Assembly (NCBI GenBank): GCA_013420905.1
Contig: JAAXNY010000001.1
Span: 6,510,001 to 6,574,000, forward strand
Source of the DNA: Collybia mongolica
Lineage: Eukaryota > Basidiomycota > Agaricomycetes > Agaricales > Clitocybaceae
DNA length: 64,000 nucleotides
Reading direction: 5' to 3'
Of this stretch, positions 1 through 12,979 are shown piece by piece. The first letter of the stretch is position 1, and each line of letters starts with the position of its first letter. The position numbers and the translations under genes are program-made. The notes below the pieces were generated by a model that was not told the DNA's origin, ran no database searches, and saw only the letters and a program-made list of their open reading frames with translations.

Positions 1-734
1 GCAATTGACGAGTTGCAATTACACGATTTGAAGAACATGGATGCTGCTGCGGGGTGAATACAAGTTCGAATGATATCGCATCGAGAAAGACTTGCCCGCT
101 GTGGAAGTAAAACAGAATGCTACGCCGGCAAGACATGATGTTAATATGGTTGTTAGCCCGCTGGCTATTGGGAGGGACAATAAGAGACCCATGGCACAAG
201 TAGTTCACAACGGTTGAGGACGAAAGAGAGTGTAATTGATGCACGTGATGAAGGTATGTCAAGATTTGATGTTCGGAAACATTTATTCCTCTACGAAACG
301 ACAAATCTATGAAAATATCATTCTACCTATGAGGCTTCCGGGCAAGAATACCTGGTGTGCCGACAAAATCGTTTCTCCGGCCCTTGTTGCACGTTGTCAC
401 AACACTCGGGATCTGAGAGGAGACCAGCCAGGGAGCGCACAAACTGCGCCAAAAATCGACGCTTCTACAAATGCAGACGCGTGGAATGACAACCAGGTAA
501 AGTTGCCGTCTTCCCATGGCTGCCTTTTAGCTTCCTTCCATCAGATTTGTTAGTGAAAAATCGAACACGGGGCCCATCACCTGAATCGAGGATTGTATGC
601 CATATTTTGGAACCTCTCCAAGGTCATGATATTTCCAGGCCTTAGAACTTCAACAAAGAAAAACCAAACTTCTTGATGGTGGAAAAGTGCATAAAACTGA
701 GGACAGAAGGTCCAGGAGACGCTCGTGTTTGAAT
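1..734. other. Upstream region of the first GH79 gene
   Basis: No gene is supported here; the longest open frame (236-553) resembles nothing I recognise and has no partner exon. The stretch around 470-620 resembles, in the same order, the region around 3180-3340 in front of the second GH79 gene (for example a shared TGGAATGAC followed by a CCCATG block and a GTCACCTG or ATCACCTG block). This indicates that the duplication that made the two GH79 genes carried promoter sequence with it. Confidence 0.5.
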
Positions 735-2738
735 ATGCTTCCCATCACCCTGGCTTACCTTGTAATATCTGGCAATTTAGTCGTTGGTGTCACAGTTCCC
801 ATCCCGTTGGCCCCCCCGTCCACCGCACCTCTCGTCGTACCTCCTCTTGTCTCTTTCTCTATCGAACAAGATCGTTGGACAGATTGGGTTGGCACGACAT
901 CGAGGAACCAGTTCTTCTTCAACACCCTCAACAACTTGAATCAAATATCTGGTGTGCCTCCTCGCGTCCGAATTGGTGCCAACAGCGAAGATCACACCAA
1001 CTTCAACCCAGCTGTCGGGGTCAATCCAAAGCACAGTTTAGAATAGGTTAAAATACTCAACAGGTTGGTTGTAGTTCTCCGAAGCCATTTTCCCTGCGAT
1101 CACCCCCACTGTTCCATACCCGGAAGCAAGTAACATAACTGTCGGGGATAATTATTATGAATCAGCGAAGTTTCTTCCTCCCAGTACGTCCTGTTTCGGT
1201 ACAAGCATTCACTCTCCTAACCATGGGATAGATACTCGCGTAACCTGGGGCTTGAACTTAGGTCAGAATAATATCACCGCGGCGTTCCTCGAAGCCAAGT
1301 CGATCGTCAAAGCTTTCTCTTCCTCTGCGATCAAACATGCCAGAATCGTGCTGGACTCAATTGAAATTGGCAACGAAGCAAATCTTTACCCAAACAATGG
1401 AGCAAGGCCCCAAACGTACACAACAGCTCAATATGTTGAAGAGTGCGTCACCTTTTCCCCTCGACCTCTACTTTACTCATTAAGGTTCATGATCAGGTGG
1501 ACAGCATTTGCGACCAACATTTCCGCGACTATGGGGATTACGGCAAATTCAGCTATGAAATTTTGGGGCGTCGCGTTTGCCGGCGCCGGTTCATCACATT
1601 CCATAACTGGATTCTCCCCACAGGCTGCGATCAATGAGGGCTTACTTTTATCGGAACCCGGATCCGCGATTTCTACGTCCGTATCTCACCCCCTGATATT
1701 GGTATTTTCCCATTAATTTAACATGTCGAACCATAGGATATCTCAGCACCATTACAGCGGATCCTTCTGCACAGGAAGTGAAGGGCTCCTACAGGACTTG
1801 ATGTCAAAACCCACCATTCGAAGCAATCTTTCCGCATATTCCCCTGATATAGCTGCTGTGCGGGAAACTGGCCTTGAGTATGTCTTCGGGGAGACTAATA
1901 GCTACTCGTGTCATGTAAGGACCAACCCTTGCCTAAATCCTCATACTTAACATCCCTTCAGGGTGCACCAGGGGTGAGTAACAGCGCAGGTGCTGCACTG
2001 TGGGCATTGGATTATGTGTTATTCGCGTGAGTATACAAAACTTTTGATGGAGCTCCTCTTTGATTAAAGCTCACATGGCAAACTAGGACTCAAATTGGAA
2101 TCTCCGGGGTGTTTTTCCATGAAGGAATAGGCTATAAATACGACCTGGTAAGGGCAGTCCCTGCTTTCGAGATTTTCACGAACTATTTCCCCCTAGATCC
2201 AACCCATCGCGTTAACCCGGTCCATCTTGGATGGATCCCCTCTACCTGCCCCCATTCCCGCACATGTACAACCACAATATTACGCCGCAATCATTTCTGC
2301 AGAGGCCATCGGCAAAGGTCGCAACACACGTGTAGTTGAGCTCGCCGTCGTCGATTTGCAGATCTCTGGATATGCTTTCTACGATGGATCGCGCCTCGCC
2401 CGCGCTGTATTCATTAACTCCGAGGCTTTTCCGAAAAGCAGTACCACGGCTCGAAGGACCGTTCATCTTGATCTTGGGTTTACGGGAAGTCCCTTTGTAG
2501 CTCCAACGAGGTTTACTATCAAGCGTTTGGACATTGAGTATGTTCTCGTCAAAATCTGTGTACTCGTTGTTGACTTCCTAATAGGCATGCGGACGACACA
2601 TCAGGCCTGACATGGGGTGGGCAAACCTACGAGACGAGTGATGGTAAGATCAGCGGAGCGCGTGTGGTGTCGAATGGTAATGTTGCGAGTGGAGTGGATA
2701 TCCAAGCGACCGAAGCCGTACTGTTGACGTTTCATTAA
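735..2738 (+). CDS. Secreted glycoside hydrolase family 79 (beta-glucuronidase-like), copy A
   Basis: This is a multi-exon gene for an extracellular GH79 enzyme, a family whose fungal members release glucuronic acid or 4-O-methylglucuronic acid from glycans. The start at 735 gives a hydrophobic signal peptide (MLPITLAYLVISGNLVVG); an in-frame ATG at 687 would place charged residues in front of it and copy B has no equivalent. Exon 1 runs to 1019. Later exons carry the two catalytic glutamates expected for the family: one in IEIGNEAN near 1366-1380 (acid/base) and one in FGETNSYSC near 1887-1913 (nucleophile). The C-terminal beta-sandwich domain lies around 2180-2738. Every exon of copy B has a matching exon here with introns at the same places, and I see no disabling mutation. 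The exact substrate cannot be read from the sequence. Confidence 0.85.
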
Positions 2739-3523
2739 ATTCCGCAAAAAATCCAGATCTATATAGATAGTTGCATCCCATCCGACCCGTAATCATCACG
2801 GCGACATTCAACTCACAAGTAAAAAATTCCGTCTTGGGATCTGCTCTAGATCTCAGCCGCGGGTGCGCAAATGCAACCAAATAGCTGGAAAGTACCGCAA
2901 GTCAGCTCTTGGTCACCTACGCAGTACCACATTCACTGAATTTGAAGTACTGGTGCAAGCACAGTTTCTGACCATCGTCTAAACATCGCTCCATTCCGTT
3001 TGTCTTTGCCTTCGTCTAGGGCACTGGTTACACTAGGTTATCTTTCGGCTGCGAGGAGACTCTGTTTCACCACCAACCCCAGATGACCAAAATACCACAA
3101 CCCCTCTTATCATCCATTCTACTGATGCTATGCTATGTAAGCATGTCTGTATTGGTGACATCCTGTATAGCAAACCCCAGCCGTGGAATGACGATCAACT
3201 AAAATGGCTGTCAATCATGGTTCCTCACAGTTTCCCATGCACTCGCCCTCAAGTTTCTATATAGCAGCTTTTTTGTTAGCCTTCGAACATGAGGCTTGTC
3301 ACCTGGATTGAGTGTCGTGTGCGTCGTTATAGAACCCTCAAAAGACATATGGCACTACGCAGAGGCACCACTACAGCCATCGGCTTAGGACTGTATTTTT
3401 GGAACAAATCATCCACGGTCTGTACTATTTTCTAGAGTGCATCGTTCGCCGTCAGCCTTCTTGTGATGGCGAAAAAATATATGAAGTGCATGAAAAAAGT
3501 GTGGAAACGCTAGGAACTTAACG
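2739..3523. other. Intergenic region between the two GH79 copies
   Basis: This 785-bp spacer carries the 3' flank of copy A and the promoter of copy B. Its second half is related to sequence upstream of copy A. I see no gene; open frames on either strand are short and unrecognised. Confidence 0.5.
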
Positions 3524-5533
3524 ATGCTTCTTTTCATCATTGCCCACCTTGCAATCTTCAACAATCTCGTCCTCGGGGTCGATGTTTCAATCCCTGTGGC
3601 TCCTCCATCCAATGCACCTCTCGTTACACCTTCTCTAGTGTCTTTTTCCATCGAGCAAGATCGTTGGACAGATTGGGTTGGCACGACGTCGCGGAACCAG
3701 TTCTTCTTCAATACCCTCAACAATTTGAATCAGTTATCTGGCGCGCCACCTCGTGTCCGAATTGGTGCCGACAGCGAAGACCACACCAATTATAATCCAG
3801 CTGTTCAGGTCAGCCTAGCTGCATTAGTAGATGTGTTCATATTTTAAAAGCCATTCTTATAGTTCTCCGAAGATATCTTCCCTGCCATTACTCCTACCGT
3901 TCCGTATCCAGAAGCCAGCAGCGTAGTAGTTGGGGACTCTTACTATGCGTCCACCCAGTTTCTCCCTCCGAGTGCGTCCTATCTCCACGCGAACTTCAGT
4001 ATCCTCATCATATTGTAGATACTCGAGTGACGTGGGGCTTGAACCTAGGCCAAAATAATATTACAGCCGCGTTCCTCGAGGCAAGGTCTATCGTTAAAGC
4101 ATTCTCTTCCACCGCGATAAAAAACGCTGGAATCGTGCTTGACTCTATCGAAATTGGCAACGAAGCTGATTTGTACAAAAATAACGGAGCTCGGCCCGCA
4201 ACATACACCTCTTCTCAATATGTTGTAGAGTGAGTGAGGTTATCGATTTACACATTTTACTTTCGCCAATGATTTTCAAGCTGGACGACATTCGCAACGA
4301 ACATCTCGACCGTTGTTGGGATTAGTCAAAGCTCGGCGACAAAGTTTTGGGGTGGTGCATTTGCTGGTTCATCACATTCAACGACCGGATTTTCTCCACA
4401 GGCCATTATCAGTGAGGGCTTGCTTTCGTCAGCCCCTGGATCTGCAATCGCGACGTTCGTAGCTCACATCTTCTATATATATCTACTCATCTGCTCACCG
4501 GCGTGTGACACCTTACGCCATCCCTTAGGATATCACAGCACCATTACAGCGGATCTTTTTGCTCTGGAAGCGAGGGGCTCCTGCAAGAATTGATGGAAAA
4601 ATCCAGCATTCGGGCAAATCTTTCTCCGTTTTCTCCTGACATAGCCGCAGTGCGAGCGAAAGGCCTTGATTATGTCTTCGGAGAGACCAATAGCTACTCG
4701 TGTCATGTGAGCATCAATCCCTTACCTGAGTATGCCCTGACGCCAAAATTCTTGACAGGGTGCACCAGGAGTTAGCAACAGCGCAGGTGCCGCTCTCTGG
4801 GCTCTGGATTACGTGCTGTTTGCGTGAGCATTGCAATCCTGTAACTAAGTACCATTGGCTGAACACGACAAAATAGGGCTCAGATTGGTATCTCGAGGAT
4901 ATTTTTCCATGAGGGCGTAGGCTACAAATATAACCTGGTAAGTTTTACTACCCCTTGGAGGTTCCAAACTTACACACCCCTCAGATCCAACCCATTACGT
5001 TGACACGATCTATCTTGGACGGGTCCACTCTGCCTACCCCCATTCCTGCGCATATACAGCCACAGTATTACGCTGCAATCATTGCTGCAGAGGCTATAGG
5101 GAAAAGCGGTAATACACACGCAGTTGAGCTCACCGTCAACAACTCCCGGATCGCCGGGTATGCTTTCTATGACGGAACTCGTCTCGCGCGCGCGGTGTTC
5201 ATCAATTCGAACGCTTTCCTGAAAAGCGATACCACGACTCGGACAAGTATTCACCTTGACCTTGGGTTTACAGGAGGTGGCTCTACAGCACCAACATCGT
5301 TCACTATGAAGCGACTAAGTATCGGGTATGTTCTTATAAAAGAAACACCTGTGATCGATTCTGATCCTTGAAATAGACACGCTGACGACACGTCGGGCCT
5401 GACATGGGGTGGACAAACCTACGAGACGAGTGACGGCAAAGTCAGTGGAACGCTTGTGGTGTCGAATGGTAATGTTGTCAATGGGGTGGATATCCGAGCC
5501 ACTGAAGTCGTGTTGTTGACATTCAGTAGTTAG
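3524..5533 (+). CDS. Secreted glycoside hydrolase family 79 (beta-glucuronidase-like), copy B
   Basis: This is the tandem paralogue of the gene ending at 2738, on the same strand with the same intron positions. The protein starts with a signal peptide (MLLFIIAHLAIFNNLVLG), followed by the family-typical SFSIEQDRWTDWVG block. The presumed catalytic residues are kept: the acid/base glutamate in IEIGNEADLY (near 4147-4176) and the nucleophile in FGETNSYSC (near 4678-4705). The C-terminal domain starts near 4985, and the protein ends in LLTFSS with the stop at 5531-5533. Divergence from copy A is spread over the whole length, including the signal peptide, so the duplication is not recent. The two copies probably encode secreted enzymes of slightly different specificity or expression. 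Confidence 0.86.
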
Positions 5534-6065
5534 GTCTTTTCAAATAGCATGTGCCTTATACTCCTTCCAGTCCATTCACAGGTTTTTGTCCAATAGAAGG
5601 ACAGATCTCAAGAACCATCCCCAGTCCTCCACCGTGGCTCCCCAGATATTCAGCCCCCAGTTCAATATAAGTACTATAATACGAGACGGCACCAAGACGG
5701 GGCGGACCTTGAATAGGATTTCCCAGCGCCTTGCTCCTATCCATCCGCTTCAGCAGTCGAGACCATGATTCTTACTTGGGGGGAAATGAGCACTCATTAT
5801 CCCTAATGAGGTTTTCTTAAAACATGGACAAGAACGGACCCTTCAAATATTTCTTCAATACTGTATCGTACTTCATGAGTTTTAAATAGGCCCAGGAGAC
5901 GGAACTAAATAAGAAAGGCAGTTGGCAAATGGCGTCAGTGGTGCGTATATCCCACTAGCAGTTAGGGAAATAATATTCCTAGCTTTTAAGTACGGGCCGG
6001 ACGTGTTTATCCCTGATTTTCTGATGCACAAGGTTCCCGACGACCAATAAGGTGAACGGTCCCGA
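5534..6065. other. Convergent intergenic region
   Basis: This lies between the 3' ends of GH79 copy B (plus strand) and the short-chain dehydrogenase (minus strand). I see no gene, repeat or structured element; it probably holds the two 3' untranslated regions. Confidence 0.4.
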
Positions 6066-7268
<1,203 letters not shown>

Positions 7269-7880
7269 TTATTTTAACAAGCAGAGTCTGAAAGTGGGTG
7301 AGCCGGTTAGGTTTAGAGAGCACTACTACCAACAGCAATCCTGGGCCGGGAAAATCTCGATGTCCATCGGCGACTTTTACACCGAAATGGTGATACATCA
7401 ATAATCAAGAGGAGTCCCAACGATATGTCATCCGAGACTGTGCTTGGCTATCATATGCATCGCCTGCTCAGTCAGCGGATGCGTTGACATGTAAGCCTGT
7501 TTCACATCGGGTACCGTGGTAAATGATTGTAGTGTGCATGATTCGGTTAAACAACGCAGAACTCTGGGTCACAGATCGATTTCTGTGGTCTTTCAAAGGG
7601 AGAGTAAAGAGTGGCTGGGTCCCAAGCCACTCTTTTGTGAAGGACAGATGGTGGTTCAGCGATCAGGGTCCACCAAAGCGTCCGAGTCGCCCCGTATTTC
7701 CTATTGATCCTGGGCATACCGATTGTCAGCAACTCACTGGCTTCTCCGCACCAGGCCGCACCACCACAACTTCTATTCATCAGAAAGAAGAACTCCTATC
7801 ATCGGAATTACTATGCCTAGTCTTCTCGAAGAAGAACTTCACAATATCACGGACGTTGTATAACATTGAATCCTACCGTC
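7269..7880. other. Divergent intergenic region between SDR and hydrolase genes
   Basis: These 612 bp separate the start codons of the SDR (minus) and the hydrolase (plus) and should contain both promoters. Open frames inside it are unrecognised. No repeat was seen. Confidence 0.4.
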
Positions 7881-9237
7881 ATGTCTGAACTCAATAGCCC
7901 ACTCCTCGTCAAATCGTTCACCTTTGATAGTGAAAGCACACAACTCAAGGTGACAGCAAATCAATACACCGCGCAAGGTTGTGATAACGAGGGGCTGACC
8001 CTCATTTTCGCGCATTGTGTAGGGTCGCGTACGTTTAATGCGCGATAAGTATTGCGAAGAGCCTCTCAACCGATTGACCTACCTTCGTCAGATAAAGAGC
8101 AATGGGAACCAACGATCTCCCGGATCATTCAACTTCAGGCGTTGAAGAGGAGACCCGATCGCATTCGAGAAGCTTGGGCGTTCGACTGGCAGAGTCATGG
8201 GGACGCTGCAGTTTTGAACGAAGACGTTCTGAAGACATTTGAGGACTCCGTCTGTAGGTCGCCTTGTTTTTAATAACGACGAAGGTTTCAACTTTGACTC
8301 TCCCTATGAGAAGCTGCGAGACAGTGGGCTTTTGCTATGGAGGACTTTGTTAGATCCCCTCATCTTCATGGTCATCGTGTGGTAGCCATCGGGCATTCTG
8401 CGGGTACAGGTGCAATGTACGTTTACTATCTAATGCCTATCTTGATACCGGTTGAATTTTTTGGATAGCATGCTAACCATGAAGAGCTTCCCTGTAAAAA
8501 GCCCCCCCTACCAGGCTGTTATTCTAGTGGAACCGACGTTACTTTCCCAGGAGTTGTTCGACGCCCATGCCGAGGAGCGTTATGCTTTCGCTAACGCAAC
8601 CAAAAAGTTCACGCTGGATAGACGCGATACGTGGCCAAGTAAAAAGGCTGCCTTGGAGTGGCTAGGGAAACGCATGCCCTGGAAATCATGGGACCCCCGA
8701 GTATTGAGGTTATACGCAGTGAGTGTGGTCCCATTCTAGTTCCACAAGTGTGACTCACTCAAGTAATATAGGAACACGGCTTGAGAGAGGTACAAACGCC
8801 CAATGGGACGGTAGCCACACTAAAATGTGATAAACGGCAAGAAGGCATGACCTATCCCCACTTCAAGTCCTACATCGAAGCTGCAGCACTCTTTCGCGAA
8901 CGATGTCACGCTGTCCCAATTCATATCATATTCGGGACCAGAAACGACTTCGTGTAAGTTGATTCCACTTCTTACTGATTCGCCAGCCTTACTGTCACAT
9001 CAGGGCTGCTTATATCCAAGAATCACTGGTCGATACGTCCCAAGGCCGTATACCTGCATCTGTGACGAGAGTTCCAGGTGCGGGCCACATGGTGAGAACA
9101 GTCTGATTTACATTTTACCTTTCTTATTGTGACCCGCGTTCGCATCGCAGATCGTTCAAGAGAAACCTGACGCGCTCGCGCTTGCAATATGTGATAAACT
9201 AGATGTCGATGCTCAGGAACCTCGTTCACGTATGTAA
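7881..9237 (+). CDS. Alpha/beta hydrolase fold protein
   Basis: This is a multi-exon serine hydrolase. The chosen start (MSELNSPLLVKSFTF) is the first ATG of the reading frame. Exon 1 ends after LTLIFAHCVGS, which aligns with the HG oxyanion loop of the fold but has a cysteine instead of glycine after the histidine. The next exon gives KEQWEPTISRI, then AWAFDWQSHGDAAVLNE. The nucleophile elbow is AIGHSAGTGAM near 8386-8418 (G-x-S-x-G). The late exons contain IIFGTRNDF, likely the strand before the catalytic aspartate, and RVPGAGHM with the catalytic histidine near 9070-9090. The protein ends with EPRSRM at 9237. Related Agaricomycete proteins are often annotated only by similarity, so the substrate is unknown. 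It sits in the possible tailoring cluster. Confidence 0.8.
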
Positions 9238-9658
9238 TTGCTTCATCTAGTCTTGGCTGCATCAAGTAGTCACAAAATCACATAAATGGACATAAGGGAA
9301 CCCTAAATATCATATATGATTCGCGGTCAATTTCCTGAGCCAGGTTCGAAGTGCCATCTGGATGCACTAATATCTTGCTGAATACATAACTGGGGACATC
9401 GTATGGTACAGTAAGCTGTTTCCGCCGTGCCTTCCCGGGGGCCCAAAGCCCTTGTATTATCGTGGTCCAGGTGACCAATAATACCATTTGCCCGTCCTGG
9501 AGATTCCCAATTACTAGTCAATATCAGATCCGTACAGGAAGTTACTCAAGGGCCTTGGCCATATAGTAAGTACTAGATTAACTGGCACGAAGTCTCAACC
9601 TATTAGTACACTTCTGCTGAGAATTCTGAAGTGGGTTAGGGTATATTAAGAGGATGCT
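9238..9658. other. Convergent intergenic region
   Basis: The region lies between the 3' ends of the hydrolase and the acyltransferase genes. I see no gene or repeat that can be supported. Confidence 0.4.
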
Positions 9659-10964
9659 TTAAGTAAATGATAAAGCACCAAAGATAAATGTTGATGGTCT
9701 TAGATGTGTAGGTATGAAAAGGCTTCCGACTAAACCCTTCCTCGTCCATGCGTCGACAAGGAAGTTGCCCCATCCAATGATCCAGGCTAACGTCCATATC
9801 CGTCCAATCCATCCTTCAGTTCTTCTTCCACTGATCCGCTTCCACAGACCCTCCAAAATAACGCCCACCCCCATCATAACGAAAAAACCCACAACTTTTA
9901 GGAAGTCCGAACCCCTTCCCATGCCCCACAATCCGAGGTCGTGAAAGATCCCAGATACCAAGAATGCTCCAAGGACACCGCCGACGCGTCCAGCCACCCA
10001 AGACAACGGATTTCCCCCAATGGAAATGAAGTTGTCACGAAATAGTTGATGCCAGCGTTTCGCCCAGTACTCCGTCAACGAAGTAGCGAGCCATGGGGTC
10101 CTGAAGGCAGGTGGCCACAATGAGAGGTGTTGTTTGAAGATAAGGACACCAATGAGCGTGAACAGGAGATAGGAAGTCTGGATCGCGCAATAGACTGTAA
10201 GACCCGATAACAAAGTCATAGTGCTGGAACGCAGGTACTGGTATGCAGGAGGTATCGTTGGGTCAAATATACTTCCGCCGACGGGAGAACCGATGGTTGT
10301 AGGGGCAAACCATTGTACCGAGTAATGCATGATATCGAAAAATATGAAGTGTATATTCAAAGATATGAACGTGGCCCATGCGAATGCTGCGGTTGATGTC
10401 GTCGGTCGCGTTTCCGGGGGCACCTGAAGTCCACGCGACCAATTCCAACCACATCCACGGAGATTGAAACAGAGGTCAAAAGCGTCAACGGCTACTTGTC
10501 CCAGACCTGAAGGTGGTGACCATACGTCGTCCTTGATATTCTTTGTCCCAGCAATTAGAACATGAGCGCGCCTGTACGGCTTCCGCTGAAAAGTCCAAGT
10601 AATAACCCGCATACTCATTGTTGTAAAGGCCAACTTTAGGGGATTTTAGTGTTATGAACAAGTCCTCAGCATATAGGTAGGTGCGTACCACGAATCCCTG
10701 ATTCCAATAAACTAGCCTTTCGTCATCAAACTGAAGTACCAGATTAACTCGCGTCGATCCGCGGAATGTGGTCCAGAGAGAAAGAGGTAGAAGAGTCCAA
10801 CGAAGGAAGTGGGTATTTGGAAGGATAACGAGGATTGCAGTGGTATAATAGCATAGGATTGGTAACAGAATGCCCTGGAGGAACGAGTGAAGTGTCAATG
10901 GCTCTCGGGTGTGTGGTGGCGGTATCAAGTCGGCAAGCCTGTTGAAATTATACCACCATTTCAA
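9659..10964 (-). CDS. Wax-synthase-type membrane acyltransferase (5' end unresolved)
   Basis: This encodes a polytopic membrane protein of the fungal wax synthase/acetyltransferase group, whose members transfer acyl or acetyl groups to hydroxyls, often in terpenoid or meroterpenoid pathways. A large exon (10633-9659) holds most of the protein. The family motif is YWAKRWHQLFRDNF near 10070-10030, and a conserved SGIFHDLG histidine segment follows near 9950. About eight hydrophobic segments can be seen. An upstream exon (to about 10964) gives HSFLQGILLPILCYY and more membrane helix. No ATG opens that exon in frame, so a short first exon further upstream (between about 10965 and 11100) is likely and was not resolved. 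It is divergent from the methyltransferase genes. Confidence 0.75.
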
Positions 10965-11791
10965 CGAAGGGCATTCAACGATACTATTTGACCCACCATG
11001 AGTATGGCATTACTTGAAAGCTCTATGGAACCCCAGGTTATTGACGGGGTTTTAGGTAGGCGTACCTTGAACCGGATCCACTCGGTCGAAACGAGGCTTT
11101 GTTAGGGACACGACATTATTTATGACAGCACCGCCCTGCACCGGACCCCAAAATTCCCTCCACGGTCACCTCTCGGCAAGTCCTCAGTCTGGGTTGAATA
11201 TATGTGTCAATTCATTGCAGGACAATCTTTCGTGTTCGGGGGTGAATGAACGTTGTATCTTGCTTTAGCTGTCAACTTTTTGGCGGGAACGATCGGAGAT
11301 TTGACCACACAAAGAAATATCCCGATGAACACCGTTCAAGAGAGCTAAGCCTGTCGCACGACTGGCACTGTTCGCTGGGAATGGGTCATATTTATCACTC
11401 TCGGGAATGAGGTTGTTCTTCGGCATCTCAAGGTATCTCCAAAGTACATTCTATCTTTGGTTTTAATTTGCCATGGCCGGGTACGTTGCCTCTCTCCTTG
11501 ATACAGCGTCGAACTAATTGTTCAGTCTGCGTCGGACGCAGTTAGGGCGACGCCTTGGACTTATTCGTGTGCATTGTGCCCAAATCATGACGTCTCCCGA
11601 ATGTGGGAAACATGGCCGAACAAATTATCTGCGCTTCTTACTTACTCACTCATTCTTCATCGTAGGTGGGAGTTAAGTTGTCTCCAAAAGGATCTTACCA
11701 GGATCTTCATATCTTTATCCTTCCGGCCCGAGAGCATCCCCACAGTTTGGTGCGTGGCGCGCATTCTCCTTGTAACCCACCCTCATCTCAA
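10965..11791. other. Divergent intergenic region between acyltransferase and methyltransferase A
   Basis: About 0.8 kb separates two divergent genes and should hold both promoters, and probably the missing first exon of the acyltransferase. No further gene is supported; the open frame from 11666 is only an upstream extension of the methyltransferase frame. Confidence 0.4.
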
Positions 11792-12899
11792 ATGACCAAG
11801 CTTACCACGGCTGTCTTTGAAGACCCCCAATCTAAGCCATCCCTAGACGAGCGGTTCTACTCGTTGACAGAGGACGAACTTGGTTTTTTCAAAGCACAAA
11901 CTGGAATCGAGGATGAGGTTGCCTTAAAGCAGCATATTATGTCAGTCCAGAAGAAGGCCTACGAGGTGAGCATGCCATATTTCTTTGTCAGTAAAGGGCT
12001 TAGGAATCCCAGATGTACGGATACCCATGTATTCGAACCTTTGCATTTACTCGGTATATTGTCCTTTATCTTCATGGCATCCAAAGGGCTAACCTCATAC
12101 AGGCTAAAGATATCACGGATGCCAGCATACAACTCAGTGCTCAGAATCTGCCGAGAACGTAAAGACGCTATTTTGCTCGATATTGGATGCTGTCGTGAGA
12201 ACATCCTTCGTGCATCATTTGCTGAGCCTGAATGTGATATCAGTCGGTAATGATTTGAGGAAGGCGGTGGTCGACGGTTGGCCAGTACAGAATGCCATTG
12301 CTTCCGACCTTCGCCAAGGTAAGGATCATTTTGCAAAGCTGCGATCTTCCGCTTAGCTCCTCTGTCCAGGTTTCTGGGATTTTGGACACGAGCTATTCAA
12401 ATCCACCTCGGAAACATTTCCGGCGATGTTTGTTGCTGGCGATGCTTTCAATTCTGCTTTTATAGCCCCCCGTGCACCCTTCTATGAAAAACCAGAAAGC
12501 CCTCGCCCTCTTTTGGCTTCGTTGACATCACTAACCCCACTTCAAGGCCATGTATCCGCTATCCATGCTTCTTCTCTGTTCCATTTGTTTGACGAGGAAG
12601 AACAACGGGAGCTCGCCCACCGACTTGCATCACTGCTATCTCCCATTCCTGGTTCGACTATCTTCGGATCACATGGTGGGCACCCAGAGAAAGGTTGGAG
12701 ATACGAAGAAACACAGAACACTGCTAAGATACCGTACCAAATGTTCTGCCATTCGCCTGAGAGTTGGACCGAGTTATGGGACGGTCAGGTTTTCGAGAAA
12801 GGGTCTATCAGGGTCGATGCTGAGGTCAAGAAGATAGACAGGCCTGATCTAAGTTTTAATAACTTTTTTCTGCTATGGTGGACTATTACAAGATTGTAA
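11792..12899 (+). CDS. SAM-dependent methyltransferase, tandem copy A
   Basis: This methyltransferase is of the type common in basidiomycete secondary metabolism. Exon 1 is 11792-11965, opening with MTKLTTAVFEDP. The next exon carries SAM-binding motif I, ILLDIGCC, completed after splicing by a GNDLRKAV segment, then GWPVQNAIASDL. The last large exon contains AMFVAGDAF, LQGHVSAIHASSLFHLF and LLSPIPGSTIFGSHGG, and ends ELWDGQVFEKGSIRVDAE...LWWTITRL at 12899. Intron positions match those of the copy starting at 12980. In copy A the residue after CC is leucine where copy B and most relatives have phenylalanine. The substrate is unknown; O-methylation of a small molecule is a reasonable guess. 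Confidence 0.8.
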
Positions 12900-12979
12900 A
12901 AGGTATTGGGTCGCGTGAGATTGTTTCCGTAATTCTGTAAATTGGACTGAACCAGCTGCCTTCTTTCGAACGACTTATC

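Noticed and set aside
236..553. Plus-strand open frame of 105 residues
   Set aside because: No recognisable motif, no splice partner; it lies in the duplicated GH79 upstream region.
687..734. Upstream in-frame ATG for GH79 copy A
   Set aside because: It would put a charged extension before the signal peptide, and copy B has no equivalent.
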